This document shows positions 1-7,646 of a DNA stretch of 52,542 nucleotides, piece after piece. The notes beneath the pieces were generated by a model that had not been told where the DNA came from, ran no database searches, and saw only the letters and a program-made list of their open reading frames with translations. This DNA comes from Bifidobacterium ruminantium DSM 6489 (GTDB taxonomy: Bacteria; Actinomycetota; Actinomycetes; Actinomycetales; Bifidobacteriaceae): assembly GCF_000770925.1 (NCBI RefSeq), contig NZ_JDTK01000014.1, positions 1 to 52,542 on the forward strand, in the 5' to 3' direction. How positions within the stretch are numbered: position 1 is the first letter of the stretch; every line of letters starts with the position of its first letter. Position numbers and translations under genes: made by a program.

Positions 1-51
1 CCCTGAGTGTCCGTTTCTGCAGAATCGGACAATCAGGGGTCAGAATCGGAC
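1..51. repeat. Palindromic repeat, family A, at the 3' end of the dipeptidase gene
   Basis: Positions 9-30 form a near-perfect palindrome of the type GTCCGATTCTG plus its inverse (one variant base, GTCCGTTTCTG). Positions 1-6 (CCCTGA) and 33-38 (TCAGGG) extend it into a hairpin of about 38 nt. A second, half-complete copy ends at 51. It lies just downstream of the minus-strand dipeptidase stop at 71, so it could act as its terminator. The same core recurs at 15664-15787 and 30802-30925. Confidence 0.8.
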
Positions 52-70
52 ACGTGAAGCGTCAGCGGGC

Positions 71-1592
71 TTAGTTCCAGCGATCCGACATGGCGAAACT
101 GTTGTGCATGAGGTTGCTGGACGTATACAGCACGTCGCCGAGCAGCTTCGTATTGCGCGATCGCAAATATTCCGCCATTTCATCGTTGGCCGCCGCGAGA
201 CGGACCGAAACGGACACAGAACCAGCACTGGCGTCCGCCTCCGCACCACCAATCGCAAGCTCGCCATCCGTACGTTCCACCAAACGGTGGCCGAAGGAGC
301 GGACGTCTTCCGAGAATCCTTCAATCGCATTGCTCGTCTCGTAGAAGTGCGCGTCAGCGAGCGCCGCGATCAGACGGTTCGTCCAATACAGGCAGTCCGT
401 GGAGACCTCCGGCGTGGTGTCGCGCAGATAGGCGGGCGTATCGTCCACGTTTGCATAGAACGGCGCCGCCGTAGTGAACGCGCCGGAACCGTAGGAGATC
501 CACATGATCGAGCGGCTTTCCGCAGGCGCGTACGGGCGAATCTGCATGGCGACCATGTGTCCGGTGCGGTTGATGCCGATCGGACGGTAGCGATGGCGGC
601 TTTCCGAGGTTCCCTGCGTGCCATACGGGTCGTACGGGGTGCCCTCGAAATGCGACCCCAGCAGGAAGTCGACGTCTTCGATGGTCACCGCGTTCTCCGG
701 CTCGACGCACCACGGAATATCGTCCGATTCGGGCGTGTGATTTTCCGCGTCGTCCAAGTCGAGATAGCGGTACATATACCAGGCGCGCGGCGTGTTGTAG
801 ATGTGGTCCTTCGCGGTGGCGGTGCCGAATACGATGCGCGGGTTGCAGTGGCCGCCGTTCATGCCGACTTGCACGCCCGACGCGCGGCCAAGATGATGCG
901 TTTCGATGAATTCCTGCAGGTCGTCGCTGCACATGAATTCGCGCGCGTCGCCGAAGGCGTCGTCGAAATCGAAATAGTCGATGCCAAGCTGGTTGGGAAT
1001 AATCGCGCATTTGTCGTCCGGCACGCGGCGGGCGATCCAATGGTGTCCACCGATGGTTTCGACGTACCAGATTTCGTCCACATCAGAAATGATGATGCCG
1101 TTCGATTCGCACGTCCCGTATGTTTCGAGCAGTTCAGCGAGGCGCTTCACACCTTCGCGCGCGGTGTTGACGTACGGCAGCACGAGGGTGATGATGTCCT
1201 CTTCGCCAATGCCGCCAGGGATTTCCGGCTTTCCTGCGATTTCGTCGGCTGGCTGCAATACGACCAGCGGGTCGGCACCGAGCACGCGTTCGTTGACGGC
1301 GATGGTTTCGGTGGCGCTCATGGCCACGTTGCATTCGCTCACGCCCGCTTCCGCAAGGATTCCGCGATTCGGCAGCACGTTCGGCACGATGCTGTAGCGG
1401 CATGGGTTATCAGGAAGGTCGATTTCGACGTGGCTGAGCACGCTGCGGTAGTGCCGCGGCTGCTCCTTTGGCGCGATAGCGACGAATTTCTTGGGATCGT
1501 AACGGCCGGAACCGGAATCGTCGTCGCGTGCGATGATGGTAGAGCCGTCGTAGCTTGCTTTTTTTACCTACAAGAATCGTGGTGCATGACAT
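71..1592 (-). CDS. C69 family dipeptidase, reading frame broken by one base in a poly-A run
   Basis: N-terminal-nucleophile cysteine dipeptidase of family C69 (PepD type), normally about 510-530 residues. The start is ATG at 1592: the first residues are MSCTTILVGKK, with the presumed catalytic Cys at position 3. The frame then fails at a run of seven A on the coding strand (plus-strand T at 1559-1565). Removing one A restores KKASYDGSTIIARDD and continues without interruption into the long open frame that ends at 71, giving about 507 residues. As written, the catalytic N-terminus (60 codons) and the remaining 450-odd residues are in different frames. The body keeps the family features seen in bifidobacterial PepD, including a GGHHWIARRVPDD segment. 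Options are a pseudogene, slippage at A7, or a sequencing error. The downstream palindrome at 1-51 may terminate it. Confidence 0.85.
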
Positions 1593-1647
1593 GGTTTCGA
1601 TTGTAGGTGGCGATTCTTCCGAATATGCTGTATACTATGTTGCTGTT

Positions 1648-1720
1648 GCCCCTCTAGCTCAACGGTTAGAGCAGCGTCCTTTTAAGTCGTGGGTTGTGGG
1701 TTCGAATCCCACGGGGGGCA
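1648..1720 (+). tRNA. tRNA-Lys (anticodon TTT)
   Basis: A 73-nt cloverleaf. The acceptor stem GCCCCTC (1648-1654) pairs with GGGGGGC (1713-1719), with discriminator A at 1720. The D arm GCTC...GAGC and T arm GTGGG-TTCGAAT-CCCAC are both clear. The anticodon loop CTTTTAA at 1679-1685 places TTT at 1681-1683. The anticodon stem has one U-U mismatch. CCA is not encoded. A TATACT box at 1631-1636 could be its -10. Confidence 0.93.
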
Positions 1721-1726
1721 CAGGTC

Positions 1727-1770
1727 AAAAGCTTTGAAAGCCAATGTTCGCAATGGTTTTCAAAGCTTTT
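1727..1770 (+). terminator. Rho-independent terminator of tRNA-Lys
   Basis: A 17-bp stem: AAAAGCTTTGAAAGCCA at 1727-1743 pairs with TGGTTTTCAAAGCTTTT at 1754-1770, around a 10-nt loop, and runs into further T residues. It lies immediately 3' of the tRNA and would work on both strands. Confidence 0.85.
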
Positions 1771-2077
1771 TCGTTTGATTGAAATTGATTTTTTTGGACA
1801 AACCCATCTAAAACCCATCACAATCACATCCATAAGCCGCATATGCGAACGCGCGGTACGCCATAAATCCGCGCCCCGACCGCGTGCCCTGGCGCGCATC
1901 CCCGGCTGGCTTGACCCCCGAACATGCCAAGCCAGCCCCTTCGAGCCCAATCGGCCCAGCCATCCCGAACAAAACCAATCGACCCTATTGCAACGAATCA
2001 ACCCAGGCCAAAACATCAGCAAAAGCATCAATATGGAATGAACGCACCTTTTGAATACGCCTTCCGAATACGCCTTT

Positions 2078-2217
2078 GCGGATTTCCAGCAACGCGTGCG
2101 GATTTCCACAGTGTCACGCGGATTCTCGACAGCATGTGCGGATTCTTATAGTGCCATGCGGTTTTCTAGCAACGCGTGCGGATTATTCACGGCGCGTGCG
2201 GATTTCGCATCGCCCCA
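2078..2217 (+). repeat. Phased repeat array, family B, direct half (7 copies, exact 20-bp period)
   Basis: The core GCGGATT (usually TGCGGATTTC) starts at 2078, 2098, 2118, 2138, 2158, 2178 and 2198, always exactly 20 bp apart. The 12 or so bases between cores vary, although GCAACGCGT recurs. The copy at 2158 reads GCGGTTT. A conserved core with degenerate linkers at two helical turns is unlike a recently expanded satellite. The stretch from 1771 to 2077 contains no gene I can support. Confidence 0.9.
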
Positions 2218-2291
2218 AAAATACAATCGGGGGAGCAAGGATGGAGATCCCGTATTTTTCGGGGGCTAAATGACCAAAGCTGCCGCTTTTT

Positions 2292-2441
2292 AATCCGCAT
2301 GCACTGTAAATAATCCGCACGGCCTTGCAAGAATCCACACGTCCTTACTAGAAATCCGCACGGCTCTGCCAGAATCCGCAAACCCCACTAGAAATCCGCA
2401 CGGCCTTGCAAAAATCCGCAAAGTTTGGCAGAAATCCGCAC
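2292..2441 (-). repeat. Phased repeat array, family B, inverted half (8 copies)
   Basis: AATCCGCA, the inverse of the family B core, starts at 2292, 2312, 2332 (AATCCACA), 2353, 2373, 2393, 2413 and 2433. Spacings are 20, 20, 21, 20, 20, 20 and 20 bp. It faces the direct half across about 75 bp that contain no gene. Linkers such as CGGCCTTGCA recur in part. The arrangement is two arrays pointing at each other. Confidence 0.9.
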
Positions 2442-2515
2442 GCGACACAGAATGATGCGCAGGATGTGCGGAACGAGGGCAAGCCGGACGCGGAATACGG
2501 ACGAGCAAAACATTC

Positions 2516-2714
2516 GAACGCCACAAACGCCACAAACGGCATGAACAGCACGGACGACTCAGGCAATACGAACGGTACGAATAGCTCAAAAGGTACGGAC
2601 AATACGAACGGTACGGACGGTTCAAAAGGTTCAAACGGTTCAGGCGGTACGAACGGCTCAGACGGCTCAGACAATTTAGGCGGTACGGATGATTCGAACG
2701 AGCAGGACGTTTAG
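2516..2714 (+). repeat. Low-complexity 9-nt degenerate repeat tract; possible small ORF
   Basis: Imperfect 9-nt units such as ACGGTACGG and AACGGTTCA run for about 200 bp. The plus frame from 2406 to 2714 is open and would encode a chain of Asn, Gly, Thr, Ser and Asp, and the opposite strand is open too. Openness on both strands follows from the 9-nt periodicity, so coding is unproven. No ribosome binding site is evident. A similar 9-nt pattern sits next to the family A array inside the permease gene at 15620-15655. Confidence 0.45.
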
Positions 2715-2853
2715 GCGATTGGGGACGGAATACAGGCGACGATGGTCGCGTCGCCCCAGCGAAGACGGGTTCGGCGCGCCGCGATCGCATGCGATGATAG
2801 ACTTGGATGATGTCGAACATTTGTTCGCATACTTCAGTATTATGGGGAATTCC

Positions 2854-2906
2854 CCACTATATACAGTGGATGGATATGCAAAACGACACTACGGGTAGTG
2901 TATACT
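2854..2906 (+). promoter_or_regulatory. Two NrdR boxes and -10 element upstream of nrdH
   Basis: Two 16-bp near-palindromes: CCACTATATACAGTGG at 2854-2869 and ACACTACGGGTAGTGT at 2886-2901. Their centres are 32 bp apart, three helical turns, which is the usual layout of paired NrdR boxes. TATACT at 2901-2906 fits a -10 box overlapping the second site. NrdR binding would then repress this promoter when dNTP or ATP status calls for it. The binding protein is inferred from the motif. Confidence 0.75.
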
Positions 2907-2999
2907 GATGAACGGCTCGCACAGACGGGCGATAATCGCAGAACGTGACCGGAGGCATCCGCATAAAGCGGGAAGCCGCTTGCATAGGGAGGAAAAGTA

Positions 3000-3236
3000 A
3001 TGACCGTAACCGTCTTCACCAATCCGAACAATCCGCAATGCGAAGCCACCGAACAGGAACTTTCCAAACTGGGCGTGCGGTATGTGGCGGTCGACCTGAC
3101 GCAGAACCCATCCACCTTCGAACAAATCAAGAACGCAGGATTCAAGCAGATTCCGGTGGTCATCTCACCGAACTCCTCATGGAGCGGGCACCGCCCCGAC
3201 CTCATCCGCCAACTGGCCCAAAGCATCGCGGCGTAA
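3000..3236 (+). CDS. nrdH: NrdH-like glutaredoxin with only one active-site cysteine
   Basis: A 78-residue thioredoxin-fold protein of NrdH type. NrdH normally passes electrons from thioredoxin reductase to class Ib ribonucleotide reductase through a CxxC pair. Here the active site reads N11-P-Q-C14, so the first and nucleophilic cysteine is Asn and the second is kept. The rest fits the family: MTVTVFT beta strand, VDLTQNP, the cis-Pro segment FKQIPVV, and SGHRPDLIRQL near the end. GGAGGAAAAG sits just before the ATG. Two NrdR boxes precede it, supporting a role in dNTP synthesis. No nrdI, nrdE or nrdF follows, so it is a stand-alone gene. It may be a monothiol variant or a non-functional copy. 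Confidence 0.85.
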   Translation: MTVTVFTNPNNPQCEATEQELSKLGVRYVAVDLTQNPSTFEQIKNAGFKQIPVVISPNSSWSGHRPDLIRQLAQSIAA

Positions 3237-3353
3237 CGCGAAACCGGCCAGCGCCCGGGAACAAAGCCCGAGACGGCCAGCCCGCCCAGTCCACATCCAC
3301 GCAATCCGGCCAGCCCAAGCGCAACTGGCGCAAAGCATCGCGGCGTAAACGCG
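3209..3353 (+). repeat. Duplicated 3' end of nrdH
   Basis: The last codons and stop of nrdH at 3209-3240 are repeated almost exactly at 3323-3353 (AACTGGCGCAAAGCATCGCG plus GCGTAAACGCG). One substitution and one inserted A separate the copies, which lie 112 bp apart. CCGGCCAG also recurs several times between them. It may be the scar of a tandem nrdH duplication followed by deletion. Confidence 0.75.
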
Positions 3354-3390
3354 GATGCCGGCCAGTCCGGAGCGGCCCGGCCGGCATCCG
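3352..3390. terminator. Strong GC hairpin between convergent nrdH and membrane protein gene
   Basis: CGGATGCCGGCC at 3352-3363 pairs perfectly over 12 bp with GGCCGGCATCCG at 3379-3390. It lies between two convergent genes. There is no T run on either side, so it may be a factor-dependent or weak bidirectional terminator. Confidence 0.55.
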
Positions 3391-3401
3391 ACGCGCACAG
3401 C

Positions 3402-4682
3402 CTACATACGGCCGGCCGTGGATGGGTCGATCTTCATGGTCTGAAAACGATGCGCCATGAAATCATCATTGAAATACGTGGCGAAAAACTGCGAAACAGG
3501 AGAATTCTGCGCAACCCCAGCCATGCGGGAATACCAAGCGTCAAGCGCCATCAGCGTCATCACGCCATCAACGAAAATGAGTATGAAACAGACCAGCGTC
3601 AACGAATAGCGAATCTTCCACGGAATACGCTGGATCAATCGCAATAATCGCGGCAGAATCAACTTGACCCAAACCAAGCCGAGGACGCCCCAGAAGAACA
3701 TGTATTTGCCGGATGTACGCCCGTCAATCGAAAGCCACTGCCCCGTGTAATCCCATGCGCGAATACCGAACGCGGCCTGCATGAACCAGCTGGTGAAATA
3801 TTCGAACGCGCCGCCGATCACAGCGCTGGAGCAGAAGATCAGCAACCAATTCGACTGCCACAAATGGTTGAGCAACACGGTGACGATCACCACGCCGAAA
3901 CCATAGATGGGCGAGAACGGCCCCCATAGGAAGCCCGCACGGTCCTGGTATTCGCCAAACAGGATGAAATGGTAGATGGTTTCGATCACCAAACCGAACA
4001 CGCAACCAATCGTGAACAGCCAGAACAGATTAAAGAAATCCAGCGAAATATAGCCTTTGCCGGTCAGGTCGCGGCCGGCCATGCCTTGGGAGGCGGCGTT
4101 CTCATACGCGCTGCGGGCGTCCATGCGCCGCAACGCGAACTGCAGCCGGCGCTCCTCCCGCAGCGATGGGTCGGCGGTGATGTGCAGGGCGATCAACACG
4201 ACAAGCTGGACAGCCGGGCTGACAAGGTTCAGGCCAAGCCCCTTCAACGCCAGCGACAGCAGGCCTTCGGCGAGCGTAAGCGGAATCAGCAGGTACGTCC
4301 ATTGCGCGACGTGCCGGCGTTTGTTCCTGAAAAGCAGCACGCCGAACACCGTCAGGCACGCGGTGGTGACCATCAGCACGACCGCGTGAATCGCCGACAG
4401 AATCGTGGTGAGGCTCAGCGCGTCGAACGTCATATCGCCGGAAAGCACGGCCTGCACGACGTACAGGCACGACAGCACGATGATCGGCAGCGCCACCACG
4501 CCTTCGACGATCATCACGATGCCGTAGATGCGGGCGATCAACGGCAGACGACGGTCGGCGGGGCTATCGGTTCCTTCGATGGCCGCGATTTCGGTTTCGT
4601 CCGCGATCGCCTTGCTTTCCGCGATCGCCTTGCTTTTGACGGAGCCCTTGGATTGCGCTTCGGATTGCACGGTTTCACTCAT
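3402..4682 (-). CDS. Multi-pass membrane protein, putative ABC-transporter-permease-like (DUF1113-type)
   Basis: 426 residues starting at ATG 4682, preceded by AAGGAG; an upstream in-frame start at 4724 is less likely. Residues 1-45 are a charged, Lys/Ala/Ser-rich cytoplasmic segment. About four hydrophobic helices follow (roughly 50-170), then a polar stretch, then a second set of helices. The second half carries the pattern of the family often labelled putative ABC transporter type IV permease: FNLFWLFTIGCVFGLVIET, then GFLWGPFSPIYGFG, then GGAFEYFTSWFMQ. Substrate and partner are unknown, and no ATPase gene adjoins it. It ends convergently with nrdH. Confidence 0.75.
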   Translation of the reverse strand: MSETVQSEAQSKGSVKSKAIAESKAIADETEIAAIEGTDSPADRRLPLIARIYGIVMIVEGVVALPIIVLSCLYVVQAVLSGDMTFDALSLTTILSAIHAVVLMVTTACLTVFGVLLFRNKRRHVAQWTYLLIPLTLAEGLLSLALKGLGLNLVSPAVQLVVLIALHITADPSLREERRLQFALRRMDARSAYENAASQGMAGRDLTGKGYISLDFFNLFWLFTIGCVFGLVIETIYHFILFGEYQDRAGFLWGPFSPIYGFGVVIVTVLLNHLWQSNWLLIFCSSAVIGGAFEYFTSWFMQAAFGIRAWDYTGQWLSIDGRTSGKYMFFWGVLGLVWVKLILPRLLRLIQRIPWKIRYSLTLVCFILIFVDGVMTLMALDAWYSRMAGVAQNSPVSQFFATYFNDDFMAHRFQTMKIDPSTAGRM

Positions 4683-5043
4683 GTACCGCTCCTTCCCGCG
4701 TTCAACGCTACCAAACGGCGGCAATAATCGCTGTGGGGAAAGAGGATAGGGGTATGGCGATTGGCCAGCGTGCTGAGGATTGGAGCCGGCCTGAGAAGAT
4801 TCCTTGCGAAGATTCCTCGAACGGATTCCTTAGCCACCGACCATGACGCCACCATCAATGATTCGGGGACGCCATTATGGAAAGCGCGTCTGACGGCCAA
4901 CGACAAGAATACCCCCGTACGCGAATGGCTGCGAAAACGAGGTCTTGCGGATGACCACTACATGTACGGGGTCTAAATACAGGGGTCTTGAATACGGGGG
5001 TCTAAGACGTCAGGGCTGCGGAGACGTCTGACGCGAACCCCGT
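4683..5043. other. Intergenic region with short GGGGTCT repeats
   Basis: No gene is supported here. An open 71-codon frame from a TTG at 4761 lacks a ribosome binding site. At 4965-5006 three imperfect 13-15 bp units follow each other (TACGGGGTCTAAA, TACAGGGGTCTTGAA, TACGGGGGTCTAAG). AGACGTC at 5005-5011 and GACGTCT at 5023-5029 form a small inverted repeat just downstream of the minus-strand gene ending at 5044 and may be its terminator. Confidence 0.5.
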
Positions 5044-5661
5044 TCAGCTGGCGATGCTGCCGGAATCACCGGAATCCAGATAGCTGCTGGAATTGTTGGA
5101 TCCGGAGGACCCGGAATCGGAAGAGCCCGAACCGGAGCCACCCTGCTGACCGGACTGGCCAGAACCGGACTGCCCGGAACCGCTCTGGCCGGACTGCCCG
5201 GAATCGGAACCACCATGACCAGGCTGCCCGCTCGGCGGCTCGCCCATCTGGCCGTTAGATTGGCCGCTGCCGGAGCCGGACTGACCGCCAGGACCGCCCA
5301 TCTGGCCATTGGATTGACCGCCGGGCCCCTGCTGGCTCGTCCGCTGCTGGCCCGAACCGGAAATCGCGCTCATCGCGAACGCTCCGCCGACGCCGCCTAT
5401 CAGGCCGCACACCAGGCTGAGACCCGCGATGATGGCGATGGCCTTGCCGCCGAGTTTTGGCGATGGCGCGGCTTTCGCGGCCGGACCACCGAAGGTTTCC
5501 GGGTCGGCTTGCGGATTCGGCGTACGGAAGTTGCCAGGATTCCCGTCGGCAATCGCATTGCCGTAGCCGGCATTGCCGGATTGGACACCGTCGGAAACGA
5601 TGTTGTCGGACGGCACGACGTTGTTGGACGGGGTTGAGGTATTGAAATCGAAGTCGGTCAT
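5044..5661 (-). CDS. Membrane-anchored Ser/Gly/Gln-rich low-complexity protein
   Basis: 205 residues; AAGGAAG precedes the ATG. Residues 1-68 are polar (N, P and G rich). One hydrophobic helix at about 72-95 (GGKAIAIIAGLSLVCGLIGG) follows. The rest, about 100-205, is low complexity built from GQSNGQMGGPGG and SGSGQSG units. Orientation is probably N-in with the repetitive part outside, although it lacks an LPxTG motif or lipobox. The anchor closely resembles that of the next gene upstream on the same strand (5760-7337), so the two are probably a functional pair. No catalytic domain is recognisable. The gap between the two genes is 98 bp. Confidence 0.75.
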   Translation of the reverse strand: MTDFDFNTSTPSNNVVPSDNIVSDGVQSGNAGYGNAIADGNPGNFRTPNPQADPETFGGPAAKAAPSPKLGGKAIAIIAGLSLVCGLIGGVGGAFAMSAISGSGQQRTSQQGPGGQSNGQMGGPGGQSGSGSGQSNGQMGEPPSGQPGHGGSDSGQSGQSGSGQSGSGQSGQQGGSGSGSSDSGSSGSNNSSSYLDSGDSGSIAS

Positions 5662-5759
5662 GATGCACTTCCTTGCAGTGAATTGTTTGAATTGTTATGG
5701 GTTGTTGTGGATTGTGGATTATGGATTGCTGCGCGAATGGCAATGAATGGAACCGGCCG

Positions 5760-7337
5760 TCAGAACGACCACGCGGTATCGGCCCCGAACTGCTTGTCGA
5801 ACGCGGCGCGGTCGGTCACGTCCGAGCTCAGCTTCGTGTCGGAACCGGCCGAGACCGAGGTACCGTACGAGCCGGTGACGGTCACCGTGAGATCGCTATC
5901 GCCCGAGACCACGGTCTTGCCGCCCGCCTTGATGGTCACCGTGCGACCGGAAGAATCGACCACCTTGCCGCCGGAAGCCACGTTCAGCGCGGAGATGGTG
6001 GTATCGGCCGTGACCACCCAGGTGGAGGTGCCGTCCACGTTCACGCTGATCGGCGCTTTGGAAGCCGACGACGAGCCGGAAATCGCAGCCGAATTCTCGG
6101 TGATTTCCGCAGAACCCGTCCACGAGGAGCCTTCCAGCAGGTTGAGCGTCACCGTCGAGATGGTGTCGGCGCTCACCTTGCCGGACAGGTCCTGCGAGCG
6201 CCCGGTGAAGTTCACCGTGGCCCCGTTCGAGCCGGCCGACCCCCAGTTGTTCGAATCGTTTCCGGCGGCGAAGATGAGGTCCGCGGCGGAGGAATCGAAG
6301 TCGAGTCTCGTGTTCTGCAGTACCACGTCGGCGGTGGCGTTGGTGAAGTAGAACATCGAGCCGGATTCGATGGCGGATTTCAGCGTGGAGTCCTTCGCCT
6401 GGAATGTGGCGTGTTCGCCGGTGGAGGTGTCCGCGTCGCCGGAGGTGGACTGGTAGATGATCACGCCGTTGGCCACGGGATCGGAGCCGGTGGTGCCGGT
6501 GTTGGTACTTTCCAGCGTCGACTTGTTGATGAGGATGGTGTTGAGGCCTTCCATGCCTGCGATCTGCGAGCCGCTCGCCGTGCCGGTCACGCCCGACACC
6601 TCGATATCTCCCGTGGAGTACAGCAGCGGCGATCCGATGCCGGCGGTGGAGAGCGTGGATCCGGTGACGGATACGGTCCCACCGCCGCGGTCGGTGGCCA
6701 GGGATGCGCTGTGATCGCCTTTCGTGCTGATGGTCATGCCGTTGGCGATGATCGACCCTCCGTAGGTGGCGTCAAGTCCGCGTGAATTGGCCGCAGAGGT
6801 GGCGATGTCCACGTCGTTGGCCAGCACCGTGGCCGAATCGGTGGCGAAGATGCCGTTCGATCCGGCGCTTTCGGCGTTGATGGAGGAGCCTGATATGACG
6901 GCTTTCGACTGCTTCCCCACCGCCAGCAGTACCGAGTTGGTGCCGTAGAAATTGCAGTTGTCGGAGTTGCTGCTGTCGCCCGATTTGACGAGTTTGCCGT
7001 TCGTGATGGTGAGCGTGCCGCCGTTTTGCGCGAGCGCCACGTTCTGGTCCGTCTGGGTCGCCGTGGTGGTTTCTCCGTCCGACGTGACTTCCTTGCCATC
7101 GGCGGCGAGCGCGCCGGAGTAGGTGCCCGTGTAGTCGTAGTTCATGGTGTTGGCTCCGCCGGGGCCGTTGAGCGTGGCCGCGATGCTTTGCTGCGATCCG
7201 GGGCTCGCTTTGAGCAGTGCCGTCACGCCCATGCCCGCTCCGAAGCCCGAGACCAGCGACACGGCCGCCGCGATGGCAATGGCTTTGCCGATCGGCTGCG
7301 TTCTGCGATTGACATGTTGATGGGTTGCATAAGCCAT
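5760..7337 (-). CDS. Surface beta-helix (pectate-lyase-fold-like) protein with N-terminal anchor
   Basis: 525 residues starting at ATG 7337 with GGAA upstream. After a short basic N-terminus a single hydrophobic helix (about 17-42, GKAIAIAAAVSLVSGFGAGM) acts as signal anchor. Residues 90-450 have the short Thr/Ser/Asn/Gly-rich beta repeats of right-handed parallel beta-helices (for example TLTITNGKLVKSG, GSSINAESAGSNGIFATDSA, GTVSVTGSTLSTAG). No catalytic residues stand out, so an adhesin-like or cell-surface scaffold role is more likely than an enzyme. It is divergent from the yhgE pair and paired with the low-complexity protein downstream. Confidence 0.75.
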   Translation of the reverse strand: MAYATHQHVNRRTQPIGKAIAIAAAVSLVSGFGAGMGVTALLKASPGSQQSIAATLNGPGGANTMNYDYTGTYSGALAADGKEVTSDGETTTATQTDQNVALAQNGGTLTITNGKLVKSGDSSNSDNCNFYGTNSVLLAVGKQSKAVISGSSINAESAGSNGIFATDSATVLANDVDIATSAANSRGLDATYGGSIIANGMTISTKGDHSASLATDRGGGTVSVTGSTLSTAGIGSPLLYSTGDIEVSGVTGTASGSQIAGMEGLNTILINKSTLESTNTGTTGSDPVANGVIIYQSTSGDADTSTGEHATFQAKDSTLKSAIESGSMFYFTNATADVVLQNTRLDFDSSAADLIFAAGNDSNNWGSAGSNGATVNFTGRSQDLSGKVSADTISTVTLNLLEGSSWTGSAEITENSAAISGSSSASKAPISVNVDGTSTWVVTADTTISALNVASGGKVVDSSGRTVTIKAGGKTVVSGDSDLTVTVTGSYGTSVSAGSDTKLSSDVTDRAAFDKQFGADTAWSF

Positions 7338-7575
7338 GATCGTTCCTTTCCCTTGAAGGCGGATATGTGGTTATGCGACGTCGTTAGTCGTATTAAGCAC
7401 CTTGTTATTGCGACGGAACTGGATGCCGTCAGGAAGGTTTCTGGATGATTTTTGAAAGTTTTCTGAATGCGATTCCGCTGCGATTGCCCCTGCTTTCACC
7501 CCGTTTTCCGCCTTGAGCGCATGGCGCCAACGCGTTCAGCGAATAGATGGCGGCTTTGTCCCGGAGCGCGTCATA

Positions 7576-7611
7576 CGATACGAATTGCGTAGCGCTACGT
7601 TTCCCGTATCG
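7576..7611. promoter_or_regulatory. 36-bp palindromic operator, probably for the TetR-family regulator at 12630
   Basis: CGATACG at 7576-7582 mirrors CGTATCG at 7605-7611, and the centre CGTAGCGCTACG (7588-7599) is a perfect 12-bp palindrome. It lies 35 bp before the start of the yhgE-yhgE-tetR operon, inside the divergent promoter region 7338-7646, which otherwise holds nothing recognisable. A TetR protein is encoded at the end of that operon, so autoregulation is the simplest reading. Confidence 0.65.
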
Positions 7612-7646
7612 CTATGAGAGGAATCAATCGCCAAACCGGAGAGACA

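Noticed and set aside
104..1606. 500-codon plus-strand open frame over the dipeptidase gene
   Set aside because: Antisense shadow of the C69 gene; composition is Arg/Val/His rich with no start site.
1648..2300. tRNA-Lys as integration site of a mobile element
   Set aside because: No integrase gene and no repeated tRNA 3' end seen downstream; the neighbouring repeats are unrelated to the tRNA sequence.
4761..4976. Possible 71-codon gene in the gap before the low-complexity protein
   Set aside because: TTG start, no ribosome binding site, no recognisable motif.
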